A DNA stretch of 64,000 bases, taken from NCBI RefSeq assembly GCF_023502205.1, contig NZ_JAMFLG010000022.1, positions 18,046-82,045 on the forward strand, in the 5' to 3' direction. The notes beneath the pieces were generated by a model. It was not told the DNA's origin and ran no database searches. It worked only from the letters and a program-made list of their open reading frames with translations. Source of the DNA: Aquiflexum sp. TKW24L (lineage in GTDB: Bacteria > Bacteroidota > Bacteroidia > Cytophagales > Cyclobacteriaceae). This document shows, one piece after another, positions 15,429-24,571 of the stretch (the stretch's first letter is position 1; each line of letters opens with the position of its first letter). A program made the position numbers and the translations under genes.

Positions 15429-16952
15429 ATGAGCCAACTTAAAAAACTTGCAGGACAGACAGCCATCTATGGCATAAGCAGTATCCTTGGCAAAACCATC
15501 AATTTTTTACTTCTCCCCATTTACACAGGTTACCTTGCCAAAGAAGAGCTGGGCTCCTTCACGGCAATTTATGGATTCATCGCTTTTTTAAATATCATTT
15601 TTACATACGGCATGGAGACGACTTATTTTCGCTATGCCACGGGCAAAGGTCTCGATCCTCAAAAAGTATTTGCCCAGATCCAATCGCTACTCATCACAAC
15701 TTCCATCTCGATGGGAGCGATCATATATTTTAGCGCACCGGCTATAGCTAGTTGGCTGGGGTACGAAGGGCAGGAATACCTGTTTCGCTGGATGGCGTGG
15801 ATTTTAGCGATAGATGCAGTCTTGGCTTTACCCTATGCAAAGCTGAGGAAAGAGAACAAAGCGCTGCCATTTGCACTAACCAAACTCGGAAACATCTTAT
15901 TGAATGTCGGTTTCAATATCTTCTTCATCGTATTCTGCTTTCATATTTGGAACGGTGACGTCCTCCCGTCGCTAAAACCAATTATCGATAGCATATATAA
16001 TCCGAATTGGGGTGTAGAATATATCCTGCTATCCAATTTGCTTGCCAATGCGCTGATGATCCCGGTTTTGATGGGACTCACGGGGAAGTTTGTGTTTGCG
16101 ATGGACAAGGAAATCCTCCAGCCCATGTGGCATTATGCGGTTCCTTTACTTTTTATGGGACTGGCAGGAGTGACCAATGAGGTATTTTCCAGGACATTGT
16201 TTGAATATGTGTTGCCCGAAAATTTCTATGAGGGATTGACCCAAAGAGAAGCTGGAGGTGTATTTGGAGCTAATTTCAGGTTGGCAATATTAATGAACCT
16301 GATCATCCAAGCCTTTAAATATGCTGCAGAACCCTTCTTCTTTAACCAATCGAGTGAAAAAAACAGTCCTGCATTATTTGCAAGAGTGATGCATGCATTT
16401 ATTATTTTCTGCTCGATCTTGATGTTATCAGTTTCAGTTAACCTTGATATTCTTGGCAATCTTTTCCTTCGCGGCGAAGGCTATGGGGATGCACTTTATA
16501 TAGTTCCTGTTTTATTATTGGGCTACTTGTTTTTGGGAATCTATTTCAATCTCAGTATTTGGTTTAAACTAACCGACCAGACCAAGTACAGCTTTTATAT
16601 CACCACACTCGGTGCTGTCGTGACAGTCGTTGTGATTTTGGTTTTTGTGCCGATTCTGGGCTATATGGGCGCTGCGCTGAGTACCTTATTGAGTTATTTT
16701 CTGATGGCAGTCGTATGTTATTTTTATGGTCAGAAATATTTCCCGATCCCATACAAGACAGGCAAAGATTTGTTTTACCTCGTCTTGGCATTTGGGCTGA
16801 GTTATTTAGGATTTTACTTACACTTGGAGTTGCCTATTCTTCAATTTATTGCAAGAAATAGCCTTGTGATTGTTTTTGTTCTTGTAGTTTTGTGGCTTGA
16901 AAAAGATGAACTCCAGAAGTTCTCGAATCCATTGAAAAAAAGAAAACTATGA
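15429..16952 (+). CDS. Lipid-linked oligosaccharide flippase (Wzx/MOP superfamily)
   Basis: 507 residues with about 14 hydrophobic segments across its whole length, beginning with the typical flippase opening ([19 protein letters not shown], then [12 protein letters not shown]). It belongs to the polysaccharide-biosynthesis branch of the multidrug/oligosaccharidyl-lipid/polysaccharide exporter superfamily and likely moves undecaprenyl-linked glycans across the inner membrane. The ATG at 15429 is chosen; the longer frame would read through the upstream gene in another phase. Its stop overlaps the dUTPase start (ATGA at 16949). It heads an envelope operon running to 21284. Confidence 0.88.
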   Translation: MSQLKKLAGQTAIYGISSILGKTINFLLLPIYTGYLAKEELGSFTAIYGFIAFLNIIFTYGMETTYFRYATGKGLDPQKVFAQIQSLLITTSISMGAIIYFSAPAIASWLGYEGQEYLFRWMAWILAIDAVLALPYAKLRKENKALPFALTKLGNILLNVGFNIFFIVFCFHIWNGDVLPSLKPIIDSIYNPNWGVEYILLSNLLANALMIPVLMGLTGKFVFAMDKEILQPMWHYAVPLLFMGLAGVTNEVFSRTLFEYVLPENFYEGLTQREAGGVFGANFRLAILMNLIIQAFKYAAEPFFFNQSSEKNSPALFARVMHAFIIFCSILMLSVSVNLDILGNLFLRGEGYGDALYIVPVLLLGYLFLGIYFNLSIWFKLTDQTKYSFYITTLGAVVTVVVILVFVPILGYMGAALSTLLSYFLMAVVCYFYGQKYFPIPYKTGKDLFYLVLAFGLSYLGFYLHLELPILQFIARNSLVIVFVLVVLWLEKDELQKFSNPLKKRKL

Positions 16953-17383
16953 AAATCAAGGTTATCAATCAATCCAAACATGCTCTACCTGAATACCAGA
17001 CTCCATTGGCTGCAGGACTTGACCTCAGGGCAAACCTTGAAGAACCTGTTTCATTGGAACCTTTGGAACGAAAGCTCATTGGTACCGGACTTTTTATAGA
17101 ATTACCAGCAGGATATGAGGCGCAGATCAGACCGAGAAGTGGTTTGGCTTACAAATATGGTCTGTCTGTTCTCAATACTCCCGGTACCGTAGATGCGGAT
17201 TACAGGGGTGAGATCAAGGTTTTGTTAGTCAATCTATCCAATGAAACCTTTGTGGTGCAGGATGGAGAGCGGATCGCCCAGATGGTCATCTCCAAGCATG
17301 AACAGATCCAATGGGATGCTGCTGAAACCCTTTCCGAAACCGAGCGGGGAGCCGGTGGATACGGAAGCACGGGTAAAGGTTAA
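16949..17383 (+). CDS. dut: dUTP diphosphatase
   Basis: Hydrolyses dUTP to dUMP and pyrophosphate, keeping uracil out of DNA and feeding dTMP synthesis. 144 residues, normal for the trimeric family. Conserved motifs appear in order: AGLDLRA (22-28), [11 protein letters not shown] (62-72), [11 protein letters not shown] with catalytic Asp83 (79-89), GERIAQMV (106-113) and the C-terminal P-loop-like [11 protein letters not shown] (132-142) that closes over the triphosphate. Overlaps the flippase stop by four bases. Confidence 0.97.
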   Translation: MKIKVINQSKHALPEYQTPLAAGLDLRANLEEPVSLEPLERKLIGTGLFIELPAGYEAQIRPRSGLAYKYGLSVLNTPGTVDADYRGEIKVLLVNLSNETFVVQDGERIAQMVISKHEQIQWDAAETLSETERGAGGYGSTGKG

Positions 17384-17456
17384 TATCTGGGAGACATTAA
17401 AAGGAATTTAGAACGTTGGTAAAATTTGATTTTATCCAAAGAGAACAAAAAGGTAC

Positions 17457-17464
17457 TAAGTTTG
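17457..17464 (+). promoter_or_regulatory. Candidate -7 element (TAAGTTTG) before the TPR gene
   Basis: TAAGTTTG matches TAnnTTTG in the 186-base gap after dut. A TTG is present further upstream but at about 28 bases, longer than ideal. It suggests the TPR-DUF4292-EnvC genes can be transcribed separately from flippase-dut. Confidence 0.4.
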
Positions 17465-17569
17465 CGTTAAGTATGAGATTGCCACCTCAATGGGGGAATA
17501 CCGCCAACAAAATCGTAAAAAACAGCCTACTCCCAACCTAGTCAAAAAAATCAAAATTGTAACAAAACC

Positions 17570-19306
17570 TTGCCTGTGACTATACAGATAAAAAAAATAT
17601 TGAGTATCGCGGTGCTTATTCTGATCAGCTTCGGCGCATTTTCTCAAAGCAAAATTTCCCGTAAGGAAAGAAAACAGCAACTTGATGATGCCCAGGCCTC
17701 AAGGTTATTTATCGACGGGCAGCGCTTTCTGATGCAAGATGATTTTGACCGTGCTTATTTTTATTTCCAAAAAGCAAGAGAGTTAAGTCCTGAACAACCT
17801 GCTATTAATTTTAAAATCGCTGAAATTCTCCTCAGAGCAAATCAAGTGGACAAGGCTTTGGAGTTTGGGATGAAAGCTGTAGAGCTTGATCCTGAAAATA
17901 AATATTACAACCTAGTGATGGCGGAAGTTTATTCCAAACAGGGAGATACTAAAAAAGCGGCTGCCATTTTGGAAAATCTGATCGCTAATTCATCACAAAA
18001 CCAAAATTACATCCTAGACCTAGCCTCATTGTATTTGGCTGGAGATGAATTTGACAAAGCATTAGAGGCATTGACCGCGGCCGAGGAATATTACGGATTG
18101 GCGCCACAGATCACACTTCAAAAACAGAAAATTTTATTAAGAAAAAATGACCTCCAAAGTGCCATATTAGAAGGTGAAAAATTGATTGATTCTCAACCAG
18201 GGAATTCACAATATGTGATCAGCTTGGTTGAAATCCTTTATAATAATGGAAAAACGGACGATGCCATCTTGCTTGTAGATAAGTCCCTAGCAACATATCC
18301 AAATCAACCTGAACTTCAGATGGCTGCCTATGCCCTCTACAAAGACAAGGGTGAAATAGAAAAAGCTGAAAAGCTGATCAAGGCAGCATTTGCCAATCCG
18401 GATTTGGAAGGTCAGGTAAAAGCACAGGCACTAGCCGGAATCCTTCAGGAGCCCAAATCCACCAGAAGAAATGAATTGGTGGATGTTTTAGCAGAAAGCA
18501 TGTTGTCAAACCATCCCAATGACCCTGAAGTTTTGACGGTTTTGGGAGATAAAAAATTATTTGAAGATGACAGGGAGGGCGCTTTGGAATTGTACAAAAA
18601 AGCCATTGCCATCAATCCTTCAAACCCTCAGGTTCTCCAAGGAGTGATTACTACCATGTTTGAATTAGGAAAAAACTTTGCTGATATCGAACAGATCACA
18701 GAAACAGCAGTAGGCGAATTTCCTGAGAAACCAGAATTTTGGTTTTTTGACGGCACTGCTAAGCTTGCACTCAAAAAAGGGTCTGAAGCAGAAGCATCAT
18801 TGATTAAAGCGAAAGAAATCAATAAAGGAAAGAATCCTCAGCTTGACTTGCTTGTCAATGGACAATTGGGAGATGCTTACCATCAGACAGGAAATACGGC
18901 AAAAGCATTTGAAGCTTATGAGGCGGTATTGAAAATCAATCCTGAGGATGAACACGTACTCAACAACTACGCTTATTATCTTTCACTTGCCAAAAATGAC
19001 CTTGAAAAAGCCAAAACCATGTCCAGCAAACTGGTTAAAAAATTTCCAAAAAATGCAACTTATCTTGATACCCATGCCTGGGTTTTGTTTCAATTAAAAG
19101 ATTATGAAGGCGCAAAAACCTACATGGAACTCGCTTTGAAATACGAAGAATCTCCAAGCGGCGTTATGCTGGAGCATTATGGGGATATTCTCTTCCACTT
19201 AGGAAATAGCAATGAAGCCATTGCTTATTGGAAGAAAGCCGAAGGAGGCGAAGAAACTTCCGAATTTCTTTTGAAAAAAATCAAGGATAAAAAATATTAT
19301 GATTAA
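17570..19306 (+). CDS. Periplasmic TPR-repeat protein
   Basis: 578 residues with a signal peptide (KKILSIAVLILISFGAFSQ) and at least a dozen tetratricopeptide-like helical pairs from about residue 38 to the end, recognisable by repeated A-x-x-x-Y/F-x-K-A-x-x-L-x-P patterns such as YFYFQKARELSPEQP, ALELYKKAIAINPSNP and AFEAYEAVLKINPEDE. No ATG precedes the signal peptide; the start is TTG at 17570 or GTG at 17576. TPR arrays are protein-interaction scaffolds; the partner is unknown, but the next two genes (LolB-like lipoprotein, EnvC-like protein) point to envelope assembly. Its 3' end overlaps the next gene by eight bases. Confidence 0.85.
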   Translation: MPVTIQIKKILSIAVLILISFGAFSQSKISRKERKQQLDDAQASRLFIDGQRFLMQDDFDRAYFYFQKARELSPEQPAINFKIAEILLRANQVDKALEFGMKAVELDPENKYYNLVMAEVYSKQGDTKKAAAILENLIANSSQNQNYILDLASLYLAGDEFDKALEALTAAEEYYGLAPQITLQKQKILLRKNDLQSAILEGEKLIDSQPGNSQYVISLVEILYNNGKTDDAILLVDKSLATYPNQPELQMAAYALYKDKGEIEKAEKLIKAAFANPDLEGQVKAQALAGILQEPKSTRRNELVDVLAESMLSNHPNDPEVLTVLGDKKLFEDDREGALELYKKAIAINPSNPQVLQGVITTMFELGKNFADIEQITETAVGEFPEKPEFWFFDGTAKLALKKGSEAEASLIKAKEINKGKNPQLDLLVNGQLGDAYHQTGNTAKAFEAYEAVLKINPEDEHVLNNYAYYLSLAKNDLEKAKTMSSKLVKKFPKNATYLDTHAWVLFQLKDYEGAKTYMELALKYEESPSGVMLEHYGDILFHLGNSNEAIAYWKKAEGGEETSEFLLKKIKDKKYYD

Positions 19307-20036
19307 GTCTTCCATAACTTTTTTAATTGTCGCGGCAATTTTTCTTTCAGGCTGTGCCAAAAAACCAAATCTATATACTTCCGATGAAATCATGGAGGAA
19401 TTCCATCCCTCCACTTTTGAATTTAATTACCTCAGTGCCAAAGGTAGGATCGTGTTGGAAGAGTCAAATGGTAAAGTCACCAAAGGAACAATCAGCTTCA
19501 GGGCAAAAAAAGACAGTGTGGTATGGTTTAGCATCACACCGGGGTTGGGTGTAGAAGCCATCAGAGGTATAGTCACAGAAGAAAAAATGCGCATAAAGGA
19601 CCGTATTAATGGAGAAGACGTCAATATAAGTTTTGTTGAAATGCAAGATAGATATGGTTTGAAATTAGACCTTTCATTGATTCAAAACCTCCTTTTCGCC
19701 AATGTACCACAGGAATTCAGCTACAGGGATAGGCTCCTACGGGCAGGCAGATACTTTGAATTGACACAGGTCAGGGACGGGGTTAGGTACCACTCACGGG
19801 TCAGTACTTCCCATGGCAAAGTAGCAGAACTAACGAGCAACACTTTAGATGACATGGGTGCGTTTATGGCAAGTTATCCTACCTTTGAAAACGTCAACGG
19901 ACAACCTTTCCCGAACAAGATGTTGCTGAAGCTTTCGTTTAAATCTACAGAAGGCCTTCAAACTGCCATCATCCACCTTGAATTTAGCCGTATAGATTAC
20001 CTGACCGAACCAGTTTCCTTTCCATTTCATTTTTAA
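19299..20036 (+). CDS. DUF4292 family lipoprotein, LolB-like
   Basis: 245 residues with signal peptide and lipobox LSGC (Cys19). The mature part matches DUF4292, a Bacteroidota family. Its pattern (SAKGRIVLE, then KGTISFRAKKDSVVWFSITP, GLGVEAIRGIVT, EKMRIKDRINGED, then a helix with a small-domain insert) follows that of LolB, the outer-membrane lipoprotein receptor: a half-barrel with G-x-x-x-x followed by a splG-type turn. A role in lipoprotein or lipid delivery at the outer membrane is therefore plausible but not shown. It lies in the envelope operon, overlapping the TPR gene by eight bases and three bases ahead of the EnvC-like gene. Confidence 0.82.
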   Translation: MIKSSITFLIVAAIFLSGCAKKPNLYTSDEIMEEFHPSTFEFNYLSAKGRIVLEESNGKVTKGTISFRAKKDSVVWFSITPGLGVEAIRGIVTEEKMRIKDRINGEDVNISFVEMQDRYGLKLDLSLIQNLLFANVPQEFSYRDRLLRAGRYFELTQVRDGVRYHSRVSTSHGKVAELTSNTLDDMGAFMASYPTFENVNGQPFPNKMLLKLSFKSTEGLQTAIIHLEFSRIDYLTEPVSFPFHF

Positions 20037-20039
20037 ATA

Positions 20040-21284
20040 ATGAAAATTAGCATTGCCTTTCTTTTGTTCTTTTTGGTCGCCTTGGCATTACCAAATGCTG
20101 AGATTATGGCTCAGACCAAAAAAACAAGAGCCCAATTGGAAGTGGAAAAGGCTGATATCCAAAAAAGGTTGGTGGAGTTTGACCAAATGTTGAGAAAGAC
20201 TTCGGACACCAAAAAAGCATCAGTGGGACAATTGAATGTTGTTAACAAACAACTTCAAACCCGGATTACATTCATCCGGACCTTGAGCAATGAAGTCACC
20301 CTGATCAACCGAGAAATCAAGGAAACAGAAACTGCCATCAGTTCTTTGGAATCCGACCTCATAAACCTGAAGGAAGAATATGCCGGCATGGTCTACACCT
20401 CATCCAAATTGAATTCCGGCTTGACCATGACTGCTTTTGTATTCAGTTCGGGTACTTTCAAGCAATTTTACATGAGGCTGAAATACCTCAAACAATATTC
20501 AGATGCCCGCAAAAAGCAGGTAGCGATGATCAATGAAAAGACAACTGAACTGGCATTTCAAAAGAACCTTTTGCAAGAAAAGAAAAAGGAAAAGCAAGTT
20601 GTCCTGACCAAAGAGCAAGAACAAAAACAAAAGCTCGACCAGGAAAAGAGAGAGCAGCAAGGGATTGTCAACAACCTTTCGAAACAGGAACAGGACCTGA
20701 GGAAGAAAATAGCAGCCGCCAAAAAACAGCAGGAAAACCTTAACAGCATGATCAAAAGGATCATTGAAGAAGAAATCAGGCTGGCAGAGGCAGAAGCTAA
20801 AAAGAAAAACAGTACAGCAACCAAATCTTCGGGCTCAAGTATTCCGTTGACACCTGAGGCGGCGGCGTTGTCCAGCTCATTTGCAGGCAATAGAGGAAAA
20901 TTACCTTGGCCTGTGGAGACTGGATTTGTAACCAAAAGATATGGCACTCATCCCCATCCGACGTTGAAGGGAATCACAGAAGATAATGACGGAGTGGATA
21001 TCCAAACAACTCCAAATTCTAACGTCAGATCGGTATTTGACGGAGAGGTAACCAAGATATTTACCCTTCCCGGATATGGCGGCACGATAGTAGTCAAGCA
21101 TGGTGAATACTACACCATGTACAGCAAGCTTAAAGTAGTTTCTGTCAAATCAGGTGACAAAGTAAAAGCCAAGCAGGTACTGGGACAGGTATATACTAAT
21201 AAAGAAGGAGTAGCTGAAGTACACTTCGAAACATGGAAGGGATTGCAACCGATGGACCCTTCTTCTTGGTTAACTGGACGGTAA
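20040..21284 (+). CDS. EnvC-like murein hydrolase activator (degenerate M23 domain)
   Basis: 414 residues: signal peptide (1-24, ending IMAQ), long coiled coil (about 27-245, rich in Lys/Glu/Gln), a low-complexity linker, then a LytM/M23 domain (about 285-410). EnvC proteins activate amidases rather than cut peptidoglycan themselves. Here the zinc-binding H-x(n)-D motif reads DNDGVDI, with no His, and the H-x-H motif is replaced by TMYSKL, so the domain is predicted to be non-catalytic. The coiled coil suggests recruitment to the divisome, as known for EnvC. Last gene of the envelope operon; about 110 bases separate it from tatA. Confidence 0.88.
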   Translation: MKISIAFLLFFLVALALPNAEIMAQTKKTRAQLEVEKADIQKRLVEFDQMLRKTSDTKKASVGQLNVVNKQLQTRITFIRTLSNEVTLINREIKETETAISSLESDLINLKEEYAGMVYTSSKLNSGLTMTAFVFSSGTFKQFYMRLKYLKQYSDARKKQVAMINEKTTELAFQKNLLQEKKKEKQVVLTKEQEQKQKLDQEKREQQGIVNNLSKQEQDLRKKIAAAKKQQENLNSMIKRIIEEEIRLAEAEAKKKNSTATKSSGSSIPLTPEAAALSSSFAGNRGKLPWPVETGFVTKRYGTHPHPTLKGITEDNDGVDIQTTPNSNVRSVFDGEVTKIFTLPGYGGTIVVKHGEYYTMYSKLKVVSVKSGDKVKAKQVLGQVYTNKEGVAEVHFETWKGLQPMDPSSWLTGR

Positions 21285-21337
21285 AACAATTAAATCGTAT
21301 ATTTATAAAAAAAGAGGTAACAGGATTCATCTTTCCT

Positions 21338-21367
21338 TTGTGTAAGAAGGGCACTCTTATATCTTTG
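21338..21367 (+). promoter_or_regulatory. tatA-gatA promoter
   Basis: TTG (21338-21340), 19-base spacer, TATCTTTG (21360-21367), then 28 bases to the tatA ATG: the clearest Bacteroidota-type promoter in the window. Confidence 0.75.
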
Positions 21368-21395
21368 TATCATATTAATTCTAAACAATACCATC

Positions 21396-21599
21396 ATGAC
21401 TACATTGGGTTTCTTGCAAAACATGGGCGGAGGTTCTATTATTTTGATAATAGTTGTTATCCTTCTGCTATTTGGTGCCAAAAGAATCCCTGAATTGGCA
21501 CGAGGACTAGGAAGAGGAATCAGAGAGTTCAAAGATGCCACCAAGGAGATTCAGGATGACCTTGAAGAAGGTCTCAAAGACAAAAAGAAAAAAGACTAA
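21396..21599 (+). CDS. tatA: Twin-arginine translocase subunit TatA/E
   Basis: A 67-residue pore-forming subunit of the Tat system, which exports folded proteins through the inner membrane. The N-terminal membrane helix (about 13-27, GGSIILIIVVILLLFGAKR) is followed by the hinge FGAKRIPELARGLGRGIREFK and an acidic/basic amphipathic tail. The hinge Phe-Gly is present. TatB or TatC is not in this window. It has its own promoter and is 23 bases ahead of gatA. Confidence 0.95.
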   Translation: MTTLGFLQNMGGGSIILIIVVILLLFGAKRIPELARGLGRGIREFKDATKEIQDDLEEGLKDKKKKD

Positions 21600-21622
21600 A
21601 CAGAATTAAAGAGTAAAGCACC

Positions 21623-23053
21623 TTGGAAAAATTCCTTTCATTTGACGACATTAAAAAGTCGCTTGAAAATAGGGAAACCGATTGTAAAGCGATAGTAAAT
21701 TATTATCTACAAAATATCCAAACGAAGGCGCACCTCAACGCCTTCGTTGAAGTTTATAAGGATTCCGCTCTGGCACAGGCTGCCAAAGTAGATGAGAGAA
21801 TCGCTTCAGGAAAAGCCGGTAGACTTGCCGGCATGGCCGTGGGCATCAAAGATGTCTTAGTCTATAAAGACCACCAATCCAATGCTTCCAGCAATATTTT
21901 AAAAGGATTCAAATCACAGTTTACCGCTACCGCTGTCCAGAGACTCATCGATGAAGACGCTATCATTATCGGAAGACTCAACTGTGATGAATTTGGAATG
22001 GGTAGTTCAAACGAGAATTCAGCTCATGGCAAAGTATTGAATGCTGCTGATGAAACCCGCGTACCCGGCGGATCTTCCGGAGGATCAGCTGTTGCTGTGC
22101 AAGCCAACTTATGTACCGTTTCTTTGGGAACAGACACAGGCGGGTCTGTCAGACAACCCGCAGCTTTCACCGGACTAGTAGGGATCAAACCGACTTATTC
22201 AAGAGTTTCGAGGTGGGGTTTGATCGCCTATGCATCTTCTTTTGATACGATCGGTGTACTTTCCCGCAATGTCAGTGACAACGCTCTCGTCATGGAAATC
22301 ATGGCAGGTCCGGATAATTTTGACAGTACCGCTTCCAAAAAAGCCGTGCCCCATTATTCTGAACTGTTGCATTTCGGCAAAAGAGCAAAAATTGCATTTA
22401 TTACTGAGACCATTGAGTCCGATGCACTTCAGCCAGAAATCAAGGCCAATACCTTGGCTGTATTGGAAAAACTGAAACAAGAAGGACATCAGGTGGAGGA
22501 AGTTCATTTTCCCCTGTTGAAATATACCTTACCAACTTACTATATTCTTACCACTGCTGAGGCAAGCTCAAATTTGTCAAGATTTGATGGTGTGAAGTAC
22601 GGCCATAGAAGTCCAAGTGCCCACAACCTAGAAAGCATGTATAAAATGACAAGGTCGGAGGGATTTGGAGACGAGGTAAAAAGGAGGATAATGTTGGGCA
22701 CTTTTGTGCTAAGCGCAAGCTACTATGATGCCTATTTTACCAAAGCTCAGAAGGTCAGGAGATTAATAAAAGAATATACTGAAGAAGTTTTAAATAAATT
22801 TGATTACATTATATTGCCAACTACGCCATCGACGGCGTTTAAGTTTGGAGAGCATAGCAATGACCCGGTTGCCATGTATCTGGAAGACTTATTTACAGTG
22901 CAGGCTTCTGTGTCAGGAGTTCCTGCTTTATCCCTTCCAAACGGTACAGACAGTAAGGGTTTACCTATCGGTATCCAGATTATGGCAAATTCATTTAAAG
23001 AGGCAGAATTATACGCTTTTGGTAATTATCTGATGGAACTTAATAGTAATTAA
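21623..23053 (+). CDS. gatA: Glu-tRNA(Gln)/Asp-tRNA(Asn) amidotransferase subunit A
   Basis: 476-residue amidase subunit that releases ammonia from glutamine for transamidation of misacylated tRNA. The Ser-cisSer-Lys triad is visible as Lys76 (VGIKDVL), Ser151 (PGGSSGGSAVAV) and Ser175 (DTGGSVRQPA), exactly three below the S. aureus numbering. The only start after the preceding in-frame TAA (21614-21616) is TTG at 21623, so a TTG start is forced. gatB and gatC lie elsewhere. Downstream, the lytic transglycosylase gene follows after 19 bases. Confidence 0.96.
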   Translation: MEKFLSFDDIKKSLENRETDCKAIVNYYLQNIQTKAHLNAFVEVYKDSALAQAAKVDERIASGKAGRLAGMAVGIKDVLVYKDHQSNASSNILKGFKSQFTATAVQRLIDEDAIIIGRLNCDEFGMGSSNENSAHGKVLNAADETRVPGGSSGGSAVAVQANLCTVSLGTDTGGSVRQPAAFTGLVGIKPTYSRVSRWGLIAYASSFDTIGVLSRNVSDNALVMEIMAGPDNFDSTASKKAVPHYSELLHFGKRAKIAFITETIESDALQPEIKANTLAVLEKLKQEGHQVEEVHFPLLKYTLPTYYILTTAEASSNLSRFDGVKYGHRSPSAHNLESMYKMTRSEGFGDEVKRRIMLGTFVLSASYYDAYFTKAQKVRRLIKEYTEEVLNKFDYIILPTTPSTAFKFGEHSNDPVAMYLEDLFTVQASVSGVPALSLPNGTDSKGLPIGIQIMANSFKEAELYAFGNYLMELNSN

Positions 23054-23072
23054 ACTCAAAAATCACCCGGCA

Positions 23073-24503
23073 ATGAAAAATCTATCTATCTCCTTAGTCC
23101 CCACTTTTCTACTTTTTTTTCTTATTCAACCATTTGCTTACAGTCAGGAATTATTTGGTCTCAACAATGCGACAATTGAAGAAGAAACAATTGCTCCCAT
23201 TTACCATTTTGAATACATTCCTGATTTTACCTACGAGCAGGTTGCCAAAAAAGTCAAGGCAATGGACACAAACATGCCATTTGAATTGAATGAGAGAATT
23301 TTCTCATTTATCAATTACTTTGTGGTCAGAAATAGGGAATATACCAAAATGGTGATTCAAAGGAAGAATATTTACTTTCCCATGTTTGAAGAATCCCTTA
23401 TATCTCATGACATGCCGGATGATATCAAGTACCTTTCGATCATCGAATCAGGACTTAATCCGAAGGCAAAATCAAGGGTTGGGGCCTTGGGATTATGGCA
23501 GTTTATGCCAGCCACAGGCAAAATGTATGGATTGGATTATAACAAAGATGTTGACCTGAGGATGGATCCTGAATTGTCTTCAGATGCAGCAGCCAAATAC
23601 CTAAAGTCCTTATACAGGATGTTTGGAGATTGGGAATTGGCCTTGGCAGCCTACAATTGCGGTCCGGGTAATGTCAGAAAAGCAATCAGAAAATCGGGTG
23701 GAAAAAAGACATTTTGGGGTGTTTATGATTTTCTGCCAAAAGAAACCAGAAGCTATGTCCCCCAATTTCAGGCCATGATGTACGTCATGAGGTATGCAGA
23801 AGACCATAACCTGATCCTCGAACACCCCACCTATCCGATGGCTTATGATAAAATCAAGTTCAATCAGGAATTGGATCTCGAGCTGCTCGCAGCCGTGACT
23901 GGAATTTGTATTGCAGATTTGGAAGCTTTAAATCCTGCTGTTCAGGATCGAATTATTCCTTCTTCCAATCAATACATGGCTGTGAATGTCCCAAAATCTA
24001 AAGTCAGCTATATCACAGAAAATAAAGAACAATTTGCAGATGCTGTCAAAATATCCACTGAGAGAACAGTCGCACTTAGAACAGTTCCTGCCACCACCGC
24101 AAGTCCCAGCAAACCAGTAGCTGCAGCAACAACAAACTCAACATTGTCTACCCAAAATAAAATCACCTACGTAGTCAAATCAGGGGATGTTCTTGGATCT
24201 ATCGCACAAAAGCACGGAACAACAGTGACTAACATCAAAAACTGGAATAACTTAAGTTCAAACAACATCAAAGTAGGACAGAAACTTGCCATCTATAAAA
24301 AAGGCGGCTCTATTGACACCAACCTAGCAAGCAACAACACGACCTCTTCCACCCAAATCCCAGAATTTTACACAGTACAGCCTGGAGATTCACTTTGGAT
24401 AATTTCAAAAAAATTCAACGGATTAACCATTGACCAAATCAAGAAGCTCAACAACCTCAATTCTAATCAAATCAAACCAGGCCAAAAATTAAAAATCGGC
24501 TAA
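23073..24503 (+). CDS. Membrane-bound lytic murein transglycosylase, MltD-like, two LysM
   Basis: 476 residues: signal peptide (1-24), N-terminal helical region, SLT (lysozyme-like) domain with catalytic Glu125 in SIIESGLNPKAKS followed by GALGLWQFMPATGK and ALAAYNCGPGNV, then two LysM domains at about 365-410 (YVVKSGDVLGSIAQKHG) and 430-475 (YTVQPGDSLWIISKKF). It would cleave glycan strands in the periplasm, forming 1,6-anhydro ends, with the LysM repeats binding peptidoglycan. No lipobox is seen, so it may be soluble periplasmic rather than lipid-anchored. Followed by a DUF4837 lipoprotein gene. Confidence 0.93.
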   Translation: MKNLSISLVPTFLLFFLIQPFAYSQELFGLNNATIEEETIAPIYHFEYIPDFTYEQVAKKVKAMDTNMPFELNERIFSFINYFVVRNREYTKMVIQRKNIYFPMFEESLISHDMPDDIKYLSIIESGLNPKAKSRVGALGLWQFMPATGKMYGLDYNKDVDLRMDPELSSDAAAKYLKSLYRMFGDWELALAAYNCGPGNVRKAIRKSGGKKTFWGVYDFLPKETRSYVPQFQAMMYVMRYAEDHNLILEHPTYPMAYDKIKFNQELDLELLAAVTGICIADLEALNPAVQDRIIPSSNQYMAVNVPKSKVSYITENKEQFADAVKISTERTVALRTVPATTASPSKPVAAATTNSTLSTQNKITYVVKSGDVLGSIAQKHGTTVTNIKNWNNLSSNNIKVGQKLAIYKKGGSIDTNLASNNTTSSTQIPEFYTVQPGDSLWIISKKFNGLTIDQIKKLNNLNSNQIKPGQKLKIG

Positions 24504-24571
24504 CCTATTTGATTAGTAAAACTTTTTTCAGGTTATTCATATTTCTAAATTGCACAAATAATTAAACTATT

